The position numbers and the translations under genes were made by a program. From Nitrospinota bacterium (GTDB lineage Bacteria > Nitrospinota > Nitrospinia > JACRGO01), in the NCBI GenBank assembly GCA_016212295.1, contig JACRGO010000073.1:1-57760 (forward strand): DNA of 57,760 nt, given 5' to 3'. Position 1 is the stretch's first letter; the number at the start of each line of letters is the position of its first letter. A model generated the notes under the pieces. The model made no database searches and was not told where the DNA came from. It saw only the letters and a program-made list of their open reading frames with translations. This document shows, piece by piece, positions 47,665 through 55,849 of this stretch.

Positions 47665-49044
47665 TCAAATATAGTGCTGGCGCTCGTACTTGCCGAGATT
47701 AAGAATTTCAAAGGCGCGGTAAGGTTTATTTTCTTTCTTGAGTTGGCGTTGAGCGCCGATCATCCGCTTGCGCGTGGTGTGGATGGCGAATTTTCCCAGG
47801 TCGGAGGTTATCCACTTTCTGCCCAGCTTTTCCGCCACGGCGGCCGTGGTGCCGGAGCCGCAGAAGAAATCGGCCACAAGATTGCCTTCATTGGAAGAGG
47901 CTTTGATGATGCGTTCGAGGAGGGCTTCGGGTTTTTGGGTGGGGTAATAAAGTTGCTCGTTGCCAGTCGCAACTGTGATATCGCTCCAGATATCTGGGAC
48001 TTTTTCACCTGGACTTTCATCCAAATAGTGTTTCAGGCCTGGATAGCCAGTTTTTGAATAAACTATCCTTCCCTGTTGATCTAACATCTCCATTTTTTCT
48101 TTCGCGTACACCCAGCAGCGCGAAGACGGTGGTCGTTTTCCCTTCCATTCGTATATTTGCCCTGATGCGGCTCTCGACATGGATGCAGTTAAATCATTTA
48201 TTCGATATCGTCTACCTGTTTTTTCTTCAATGTTCCTATACATATTGTCGACATATTCATCTCGTAAATCTCTATAAGGCTGATTCCAACTGGCATGATC
48301 CAAATTTTTATCATAGAGAAGAATCATGTCATGAATTGCTCCAAATTTTCTTTGAGCGTTACTTTTACTGGTGATCCGTTGCCAAATAATCTCATTTTTG
48401 AAACTATTTTTTCCAAATACTTCGTCTAGGGCGAGCCTCATGTATCCGTTTACATGCCAATCACAATGCACATAAATACTCCCTTCCTCCGCCAGCAAAT
48501 CCCGCATCAGGACCAGCCGCTCATGGATCATGGCGATAAAGGAGTCCGCGCCCTTGCCCCAGGTGTCGCGGTAGGCGATTTCTTCCAGGATATTGGGCTT
48601 CTTGGTGAAGGTGTCGCCGCCGATCTCGATGTCCATGGAGAAATCCGCGCCGACATCAAAGGGCGGGTCGATGTAGATGAGTTTGATGCCGCCCTGCTTT
48701 TCGATTTCTTCCCGAAGCGGGCCGTTCTTCAGGCTGGAGAGGACCAGCTTGTTGTCGCCCCAGATGAGCTTGTTGGTCCAGCCCTTGAGCTGGCGGCCGC
48801 GGGAATCGGTGTCAAACAGGCCGAATTGCAGAGAGGCGTCCTTCTCCGAGCGCGGTTCATCCACATGCTCGATCACCTGAAACGGCAAAACGATGTTGCA
48901 GACCTCGTTGGTCTTGCCGTTCCATATCAGTTCCACTTCCCGCTTTTCATCAAACAGCAGAAAGCGGTATTTGTCAGGCAATGGCTTGTCCGCCTCCAGA
49001 AAGCGGATTATGTCTTGCTTTTCCTGCTCCGTCAGTCGCGCCAT
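47665..49044 (-). CDS. type III site-specific DNA-methyltransferase (Mod), N-terminal/catalytic part
   Basis: KLIYIDPPFDVGADF (DPPF), VADFFCGSGTTAAVAEKLGRKWITSDLGKFA (SAM motif). Confidence 0.92.
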   Translation of the reverse strand: MARLTEQEKQDIIRFLEADKPLPDKYRFLLFDEKREVELIWNGKTNEVCNIVLPFQVIEHVDEPRSEKDASLQFGLFDTDSRGRQLKGWTNKLIWGDNKLVLSSLKNGPLREEIEKQGGIKLIYIDPPFDVGADFSMDIEIGGDTFTKKPNILEEIAYRDTWGKGADSFIAMIHERLVLMRDLLAEEGSIYVHCDWHVNGYMRLALDEVFGKNSFKNEIIWQRITSKSNAQRKFGAIHDMILLYDKNLDHASWNQPYRDLRDEYVDNMYRNIEEKTGRRYRINDLTASMSRAASGQIYEWKGKRPPSSRCWVYAKEKMEMLDQQGRIVYSKTGYPGLKHYLDESPGEKVPDIWSDITVATGNEQLYYPTQKPEALLERIIKASSNEGNLVADFFCGSGTTAAVAEKLGRKWITSDLGKFAIHTTRKRMIGAQRQLKKENKPYRAFEILNLGKYERQHYI

Positions 49045-49133
49045 AAAAGTTCTCTTCGGCCTTTCTACTTACGTTGTTTCACTCTTTACTCATGTCCGTC
49101 ATAATCCAATCGGGGCGTTAACCGTGTTTTATT

Positions 49134-50921
49134 TTAATGCTTCGAATGGCCGTCCGCCCTTTCAACTTGACCGTCCTTCAGCGGCCCTTTCATAACCGGT
49201 ATGAGGGTCATGCCGCAGCGCGGGCATTTGCCTGGTTTGTCCTCCCGGACCTCCGAATGCTCCGGCAGGGGGCAGGTGTAATACTCAACCGGGGCGCCTG
49301 GGCGGATCTGCGCCAACTGGTCCTGGCTCACCGGCGCAAGGGCCATTCCGCACAGGGGACATTTGCCCGGATGTTGGTATTGTATGGCCACGTGTTCCGG
49401 CATGGGGCAAATATAAACAAGGGCCTGGGACGCGGCCTTGTCCGCCCCCTCTCCGTGCTGGTGTTCCATCACATGGCCGGCGTGCTCTTCATGAGATTCC
49501 GGCGCCTTGGCCGTCTTCTCCGCGCCGGGCCGCAGCATCTTCTGGATTGCCTCGCGAAGCTGGCTCTCGGAATCGAGCATGAACTGGCCGGACGCCACCA
49601 CCCGCTCCCCTTCGGAAAGTCCGCTCAGGACCTGATACATGTCGTTTTCGGACTTGAGGCCGAGTGAGACCTCGCGCGGCTCGAAGCGTCCCCCGTCCAG
49701 CGCCACGAAGACCGTGTTTTTTTCGCCGCTTCGCAAGACTGAGGAATCCGGCGCCAGCAATACCGACGGCTCTATCTCGGCGCGCAACTCCACAGTAGCG
49801 AACATTCCAGGTTTCAGGAAAAAGCCTGGGTTGTGAAATTCCATCCGGACTTTCGCGGTGCGGGTTTTTTCGTCAACCGTGGGATAGATATAGGTAACGC
49901 GGCCCCGGAATTTCCGGTCCGGCAGATAGGAAAGGCTCACCACGGCCTCCTGCCCAAGGCGCACGAACCCGAGGTCCTGCTCATAGACCTGAGACTGGAC
50001 CCACACCAGGGCAAGGTCCGCCAGTCGGTAGAGTTTCTCTCCTGGCTCCGTCACTTGTCCCTTGACAACATGCTTCTCCACCACTATGCCGTCCATCGGG
50101 GCGTTTACGCTGAGGGTCTTCTTGACCTGTTTCGTTTTTCTCAACTCCTCGATCTGCTCGTCCGAGATATCGAAGAACTTAAGCTTGGTCAAGGCGCTGG
50201 ACCGCATGGATTCTCCTCCTCCGCCCTGATTCAAGGTAAGAAGGAACTCCCTTTGCGCGCTGTAGAGATCGGGGGAATATATCTCGAAGAGCGGCTCTCC
50301 GCGATGCACCTGTCGGCCGGTTGCGTCCACATGGAGTTCCTCTATCCAGCCCTTGAATTTGGTGGTCACGTCCACAAGCGTGGTTTCGTCGAAATCTATT
50401 GCTCCCACGGTGCGGACCACCTTGCGGAGCGGTCCCCTGGCGACCAGCGCTGTGCGGATACCCATATTCTGCGCGGTTACCGGGTCGATGGAGATAATGG
50501 AGGAGGCGTCGGCTTCGCCCTCATACACAGGGACCATGTCCATGCCCATGCTGTCCTTTCCGGGCGTGGGGCTTGCCTCCCCTGGACTCATGGTGGATTT
50601 ATAGAATTTGATCTTGCGTTCCTTGGCTGGGCCTTCGCCTTTGGCTGATTCACCGGGCTGCGCGTCCGGTCCATTTTTTTTATGGACGGGCATTAATTTC
50701 ATCCCGCAGATCGGGCAATTCCCCGGTTTGTTCTGGATCACTTGCGGGTGCATGCCGCAGGTGTAGAGCTGCTCTCCCCCGGCGATGGTAAGGGCTGGAT
50801 CGGTCTCCGGAGTCACGGTGATGAGAGGAACGTTCACAAAATATGCGGCGGCAAGGACCAAGCCGATAAAGGCCAGACCTAAAACTTTTCCTTTTATTGT
50901 TGTTGGAATTATTTTTTTCAT
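49134..50921 (-). CDS. CusB-type RND periplasmic adaptor with multiple heavy-metal-binding domains
   Basis: TCGMHPQVIQNKPGNCPICGMKLMPV, ICPMPEHVAIQYQHPGKCPLCGMALAPV, TCPLPEHSEVREDKPGKCPRCGMTLIPV; membrane fusion core. Confidence 0.94.
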   Translation of the reverse strand: MKKIIPTTIKGKVLGLAFIGLVLAAAYFVNVPLITVTPETDPALTIAGGEQLYTCGMHPQVIQNKPGNCPICGMKLMPVHKKNGPDAQPGESAKGEGPAKERKIKFYKSTMSPGEASPTPGKDSMGMDMVPVYEGEADASSIISIDPVTAQNMGIRTALVARGPLRKVVRTVGAIDFDETTLVDVTTKFKGWIEELHVDATGRQVHRGEPLFEIYSPDLYSAQREFLLTLNQGGGGESMRSSALTKLKFFDISDEQIEELRKTKQVKKTLSVNAPMDGIVVEKHVVKGQVTEPGEKLYRLADLALVWVQSQVYEQDLGFVRLGQEAVVSLSYLPDRKFRGRVTYIYPTVDEKTRTAKVRMEFHNPGFFLKPGMFATVELRAEIEPSVLLAPDSSVLRSGEKNTVFVALDGGRFEPREVSLGLKSENDMYQVLSGLSEGERVVASGQFMLDSESQLREAIQKMLRPGAEKTAKAPESHEEHAGHVMEHQHGEGADKAASQALVYICPMPEHVAIQYQHPGKCPLCGMALAPVSQDQLAQIRPGAPVEYYTCPLPEHSEVREDKPGKCPRCGMTLIPVMKGPLKDGQVERADGHSKH

Positions 50922-50936
50922 ACGGGACCTCCAAAA

Positions 50937-51344
50937 TTATTTTGGGGCGTTGGATTTTATACTCTTTATAATGGAGTCCAGGCTCGCGACCTTTAGTCTG
51001 AACCCACCGAAATCCATCTCATAGGCTTCGGCTCTGAGGGAGGCAAAGGACTTTATCCCATGCACATCCGGCATGAACTCGAGTTGAATTCCGGAATTGT
51101 CGTTCACTACACGGTATAGTCCGGATAAAGGATAGTATGGCTTTAGAATATAAGCGTCGAGTTCCCGCGCCAGAACCTTGAGCTTTCGCAAATTCAATGG
51201 GGTCTTCCGGAACATAAAGCCAAAGTCCATTGTGGTGACCGGCGCCCCCTGTAAAGCGGCCGCCGCGTTGCCGATGAGCACCGTTTCAAGTCTGGCCTTT
51301 GTCAATGCTCCTGCTATTTTTTCTAATAAAGGTTCCGCGTTCAT
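50937..51344 (-). CDS. nucleotidyltransferase-like (AbiEii/MNT-like) protein, possibly shortened
   Basis: LETVLIGNAAAALQGAPVTTMDFGFMFRKTPLNLRKL...LKVASLDSIIKSIK. Confidence 0.6.
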   Translation of the reverse strand: MNAEPLLEKIAGALTKARLETVLIGNAAAALQGAPVTTMDFGFMFRKTPLNLRKLKVLARELDAYILKPYYPLSGLYRVVNDNSGIQLEFMPDVHGIKSFASLRAEAYEMDFGGFRLKVASLDSIIKSIKSNAPK

Positions 51345-51379
51345 TTGGCCTTTCCCTCGTTTTCTGTCATAAAAAAATC

Positions 51380-51626
51380 GTAACCGTTCACGGTTTCAGG
51401 TTCAGGGTTCCAGGTTTTAGAAAACCCTGTATCCACGCTTATCTCCAAAACCCGCTTACCTATATGGATTTTCATTGAGCGCTGCTAAAAACAGGTTAAC
51501 CAACAGGTTCAATGTGGAGCGCCCTAAAAAAACCTTGTTGGGGCGAATAATCATTCGCCCTTACATTGCCGTGTTTGACGATCTTTCAACCCTGAACCCT
51601 GAACCTTAGACCCCGTGAACGGTTAC
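51380..51626. mobile_element. MITE-like element copy 2 (247 bp), perfect 14-bp TIR GTAACCGTTCACGG
   Basis: Shares internal sequence with 6366-6555 (ttttagaaaaccctgtatcc, ggattttcattgagcg, caatgtggagcgccctaaaaa, ctttcaaccctgaaccctgaacc). Confidence 0.85.
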
Positions 51627-51664
51627 ACCACCAGGACACAGAGAAAAATTGCGATCTTTGCGCC

Positions 51665-52669
51665 TCATTTCTTGTATCCAACTTGTTCCTCAAAAAGCGT
51701 TAATTGGCCAGCGCCCTCATGTTGGATTCGATATCCTCCTGTGTTTTCATTGGGAAGAGTTGCAGTGCTATCCGCAAAAACAGAAAGCGCCTCTCTCATA
51801 TTTGCCCTGCCTGTGGCTCGACTTTTGTGAAGCGGCCTTGCGCCTTGCTTAAGCAACTCCTGATTGCCTGTCGCGGTTTCCGGCATTCCTTCATAGACAG
51901 GCGCAAAAAGGGGAACTCCCATTTTCAAGGATTCACGGCCTGCCTCTATGCTTCCGCCCGTTGTTCTTGCCTCAATAAGAATCATCACATTTGACAATGC
52001 GCATATTGTTTTGTTGCGCTGCATGGCATTCCTTACGCTCCAGGGGATTCCCGGCAGGAATTCACTTACAACCGCGATTCTCCGCCAATCCCAAATATCC
52101 TTGAATTCCCGTTTAATATGGAATTTCAGTATCCCCTCGCAGAGGACAAGGGTGGTCGTTCCTACGCTTTCAAGCGCGGCGCGATGTGCCGCCATATCAA
52201 CGCCTGCCGCGTAACCGGAAATTATGTTTATCTCCCGCCGCGCAAGTTGTTCAGCGCAATCATAAGCCGTATCCAAACCCTTTTCCGATGCCTTGCGGGA
52301 ACCGCAAAATCCAGTGGAAGGCTTATTGAGCAAACCGGAGTTCCCAAGAACCATTAATAAAGGCGGCGCTTTTTTCCCAAACAGGGTCTTTAACCTTTGC
52401 GGATATTCATCATCAGTAACGGATATAACCTTGACGCCAATATCATTGAGCCGGTCCCAAAGTTCATCGACCTTGTTCTTATTCGCGGAATACTCCGATA
52501 CCTGCTTTTCATTAAGTATTCCTCTTAATAACCGTGGGTCACTGAAAAAATTGCCGGCAGATTTGCTTTTTTCCGTCAGGCGTTCGAGAATTGACATTGC
52601 CTTTGCAACCCCTACTCCTGGCGTTTCAAGAAGATGCAGCAGATGGTATGAAATATTGTCAGCAATCAT
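51665..52669 (-). CDS. DprA-like (SLOG/Rossmann) protein; start may be further upstream (52696 or 52783)
   Basis: LLETPGVGVAKAMSILERL HhH-like; GFCGSRKASEKGLDTAYDCAEQLARREINIISGYAAGVDMAAHRAALESVGTTTLVL. Confidence 0.85.
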   Translation of the reverse strand: MIADNISYHLLHLLETPGVGVAKAMSILERLTEKSKSAGNFFSDPRLLRGILNEKQVSEYSANKNKVDELWDRLNDIGVKVISVTDDEYPQRLKTLFGKKAPPLLMVLGNSGLLNKPSTGFCGSRKASEKGLDTAYDCAEQLARREINIISGYAAGVDMAAHRAALESVGTTTLVLCEGILKFHIKREFKDIWDWRRIAVVSEFLPGIPWSVRNAMQRNKTICALSNVMILIEARTTGGSIEAGRESLKMGVPLFAPVYEGMPETATGNQELLKQGARPLHKSRATGRANMREALSVFADSTATLPNENTGGYRIQHEGAGQLTLFEEQVGYKK

Positions 52670-53567
52670 TTTGAACCCGTGGAATGTTGTCGTCATTCCT
52701 GCATGTCTTTTCACAGGCCAGTCCGAAAACTTTTTCAGCGCCGGCCTCAAGCATCCGCATAGCGACGTAATTTGTTGAAACACCTGATTGATAAAGGTCT
52801 TCTATAAGAAGGACCGTCTGGCCTTTGAGGGCTTCCGGATCAACCATAATAGTTCCTTCAATGGTTGGTAGCTTATTCTCAAGCTTCATATCCTTAAGAC
52901 CGGCCCTTGCCCTAATTGTACTTACATCATGGCTCAAATTCGGCATACCACGTTATTCCGCTATTTTTGCAGCCAGATAGCTCGGCAAATCATAGGCTTT
53001 GTCCGGGCTCGATGAGGGCATTGCGACCACGCAAGTAGCTGAACTATAGCAGGTCATTTCTTCGAGAAATGCGCGACAGAGGGAACTAATGTCATTCGCT
53101 GCCGCATAAGTGTCCTCTGTTGGATTGCCGCTGTAAGGTTTTGCCCGTGTCCTGAGCATTCCTATCTCAGTCTGTGGTTTGGCTGGATTCCCGTCTTCTC
53201 TGTCATAATCCAGTGCAAAAGAAAGGGCAAGACAATCTCTATTAGCGATATATTGACCGATAAGCTTCAACCAGTCTTGTACCTTCTCAAGCATATCAGG
53301 ATTCGTTTCTACATTTTTAAGAAAAGTATATCCTCTACCGTCCTTACTTTTTCTAATGCCAATATGAGGAACATCGCACATGGATTCAAATGCATTGCCA
53401 AGAGTTTCCGTGAAAGGGAGAACCAGGGACCAATCATCCGAAGACGCCGGTTCATGTAATGACTCAGGCCATTCTACCGACAACTTCATCCTACGCGGCC
53501 GCCATGTAATCATTTCCTGTACTCTGGCTTTAGTTATGGCTTCCTGCCGGGGTTTTGCTATCGGCAT
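52659..53567 (-). pseudogene. phosphoribosyltransferase-domain protein interrupted by an in-frame TAA at 52953-52955
   Basis: 53567-52953 (...CVVAMPSSSPDKAYDLPSYLAAKIAE*) and 52946-52659 (MPNLSHDV...GQTVLLIEDLYQSGVSTNYVAMRMLEAGAEKV) are in one frame. Confidence 0.75.
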
Positions 53568-53798
53568 ATTCTTCCCTCTGCACTATATGAAATCAATTTT
53601 CGATATTACAGTCATCAAGCCTTTCTGATATATTCATTCCTGAAAGAGACTCTCGAAAAAACTCCCCAAAAGAGGTCGCAGTCTGACACTCCTCCAGGGT
53701 GCAATCTTTATCACACGCTTCCCGTACTTTAGGCTCTAAAATTCCCAAAAAATGTGGGTAAAGATTAGCTCTCAAGAGGGGAATTATTAGTGTATGCT

Positions 53799-55364
53799 CT
53801 ATTTTGGACCTGTTAATAATTGCGTCCCAACCGTCCTTTCCAGATCGGCCATGGCCTGGTTCTGGTCTCTTACGTGCTCCCAATAATGAAGATTATATTC
53901 CAGCCAGATTTCCTGGGCGTCAAGGACATTCAGGAAATCGCCTTTCCCTGCCTGGTAGTCGGCCTTGGCCGCCTCCAAGCTGTTCCAGGCCAGGGGCAGC
54001 AAGGACTTTTGATACAGGGCGGCGTTCCTTTTCGCGGTGTCAAGACGGAACGTGAGGTCCTTCAACTCGAAACGAAGCTTGTCCTTTTGGGCCTCCAGTT
54101 CTTTTTGCATGGATTGATACATCTGCCGCGCCTCCCTCACGTAAGCGTCATTCATGCCGAACCAGAAGGGCGTCTCTGTTTCAGGCTTCATGGCCTTTAA
54201 CTCGGGCTTTTCGTCCATTTCAACCATTTCCACCTTCCTGCCCTCAATGTAGTTGTATCCCAGTGTGAAATCAGGAAAGAATTCCTTTTCCGCCATTGTG
54301 ATGGCTATGTTGGATTTTTCTATTTCCAATCGCAGGACCCTGAGCTCCTGCCGTCTCTTCAAACCAAGATCCGTCATATCCTGGAGCGATAGTGGCGTGT
54401 CATGCAATTCCGCCTCCTTCCTTGGACCCAATGCGGTTTGGGGAGGCAGGTTCAGGAATTTATTCAATCTGGCGGCCACGGTATCCCTGGATGCCCTCCA
54501 GGTAACCAGGTCGGTTTCCAGCTTGGCGGTCCTTGTCTGGACCTTCAACACATCGCTGTATCCCACGAGGCCGGAGTCGTATTTAATGTAAGCGATCTTT
54601 TCCAGTTGCTTGAGGAGTTGTAAATTTTCTTCCGCTGTCCTGATGGCGTGCCCGGAATAAAGGAGTTCATAATAGGCGTTCTTAATGTCGGCTATAAGGT
54701 CCCTCAAGGCGACAAAATAATTCTCGCTGGCGATCTCCACCTCCTTTGCCGCCATGTCCCCTTTCAAGGCAACGACGCCGGGGAAGGGGAATTTTTTTTG
54801 AATCGATTCCATGCCGCCGGACATGGACCCTTGGGCCATGCCGGTTTCATTTATGAATGCCTGGTATTGGCCGAGGAGATTATCCAGACGGGTGGCCTGC
54901 GAATATTCCTCCAGGGACGCTTCCATCTGTTTTTTGGCGCCAGCCAGTCCAGGGTTTCTTTCAAAGGCCGCGGCGATCAGGATATCCAGGTCGATTTGCC
55001 CCTTTAGGAGATCAAGTATCTGGTCCGTTTTGGCCGCTTCCCGTATCTTTTTAGCCGGAGGACTTTTGAAGTCGAAAAACTCTTGCTCACCCGCGCCGCT
55101 TGCTATGGAGTCCTCCCATCCTTTTTTTTCCGCGTTCAGTTTTTCCTCAAGGAGCTTTAGCTCAGGGGCCGCCTGCTCCTGCAGGGCCGCGCCGCTTTTG
55201 GCCGCCTCTTCCGGCGACCCGGCCACGTTCTGTTCGTAATAGTCAGGGGCCTTGTAGGACTCGAACTCCTTCCGCATGCCGCCATAATCCGCGCCTTGCG
55301 CAACGATAATGGGGAAAAACGCAAGAGCGGACATCACGGTTATTAATCTTCTATGAATTTTCAT
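53799..55364 (-). CDS. TolC-family outer membrane efflux protein (CusC-like) copy 2
   Basis: Signal peptide, long coiled-coil repeats, PGVVALKGDMAAKEVEIASENY, YQAGKGDFLNVLDAQEIWLEYNLHYWEHVRDQNQAMADLERTVG. Confidence 0.9.
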   Translation of the reverse strand: MKIHRRLITVMSALAFFPIIVAQGADYGGMRKEFESYKAPDYYEQNVAGSPEEAAKSGAALQEQAAPELKLLEEKLNAEKKGWEDSIASGAGEQEFFDFKSPPAKKIREAAKTDQILDLLKGQIDLDILIAAAFERNPGLAGAKKQMEASLEEYSQATRLDNLLGQYQAFINETGMAQGSMSGGMESIQKKFPFPGVVALKGDMAAKEVEIASENYFVALRDLIADIKNAYYELLYSGHAIRTAEENLQLLKQLEKIAYIKYDSGLVGYSDVLKVQTRTAKLETDLVTWRASRDTVAARLNKFLNLPPQTALGPRKEAELHDTPLSLQDMTDLGLKRRQELRVLRLEIEKSNIAITMAEKEFFPDFTLGYNYIEGRKVEMVEMDEKPELKAMKPETETPFWFGMNDAYVREARQMYQSMQKELEAQKDKLRFELKDLTFRLDTAKRNAALYQKSLLPLAWNSLEAAKADYQAGKGDFLNVLDAQEIWLEYNLHYWEHVRDQNQAMADLERTVGTQLLTGPK

Positions 55365-55402
55365 TCTTAATTCAGGCAGTGGCTTTAAAAAAGTTATTAT
55401 TT

Positions 55403-55849
55403 AGCCGCGGATTAACGCGGATTTTCACGGATAAATTCTTATTTTTTTCTGGAATTATCAAAGATAAATCTCTTGAATTCCGGTTTTTTCCCGAAGTTTA
55501 ATAATAGCCCAATTTCAATGGGAGTTGCTTTCAAATAATTTAACAATTGCGCTTCATGCATGGTGTCAATGGAACGAGCTGCTTTTAATTCAATTATTAC
55601 CGAATGGTTGACAATGAGGTCAGCTCTAAAATTTCCTATAATATTCCCGCGAAAAGATACTGAAATTTCTTTTTGGGTTTCCACGTCCAACCCATATTCC
55701 TTTAAAGCAATGCACATAGCCTTCTCATAGATGGATTCAAGAAAGCCATGGCCAAGTTCATTGTAAACTTCATAAAAGCACTTGAGAATTATTTCCGTTG
55801 TTTCCTTTTCTTGAAGTTTATCTGCGTTCATCTGCGTTAATCCGCGGCT
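55403..55849. mobile_element. unit flanked by a perfect 16-bp inverted repeat AGCCGCGGATTAACGC around the GxxExxY gene
   Basis: Left arm 55403-55418, right arm 55834-55849, exact reverse complements. Confidence 0.7.
55439..55822 (-). CDS. GxxExxY protein (start inside the ORF at 55882 uncertain)
   Basis: IILKCFYEVYNELGHGFLESIYEKAMCIALKEYGLDVETQKEISVSFRGNIIGNFRADLIVNHSVIIELKA. Confidence 0.9.
   Translation of the reverse strand, partial: DKLQEKETTEIILKCFYEVYNELGHGFLESIYEKAMCIALKEYGLDVETQKEISVSFRGNIIGNFRADLIVNHSVIIELKAARSIDTMHEAQLLNYLKATPIEIGLLLNFGKKPEFKRFIFDNSRKK

Noticed and set aside
47665-47667. Genome-wide UGA recoding (e.g. UGA=Gly or Trp)
   Set aside because: Other genes in the window end naturally at TGA, and only this locus shows readable sequence beyond it
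46912-48057. 381-aa plus-strand ORF
   Set aside because: Antisense to the two mod ORFs; no recognisable domain, whereas the minus strand encodes clear Mod motifs
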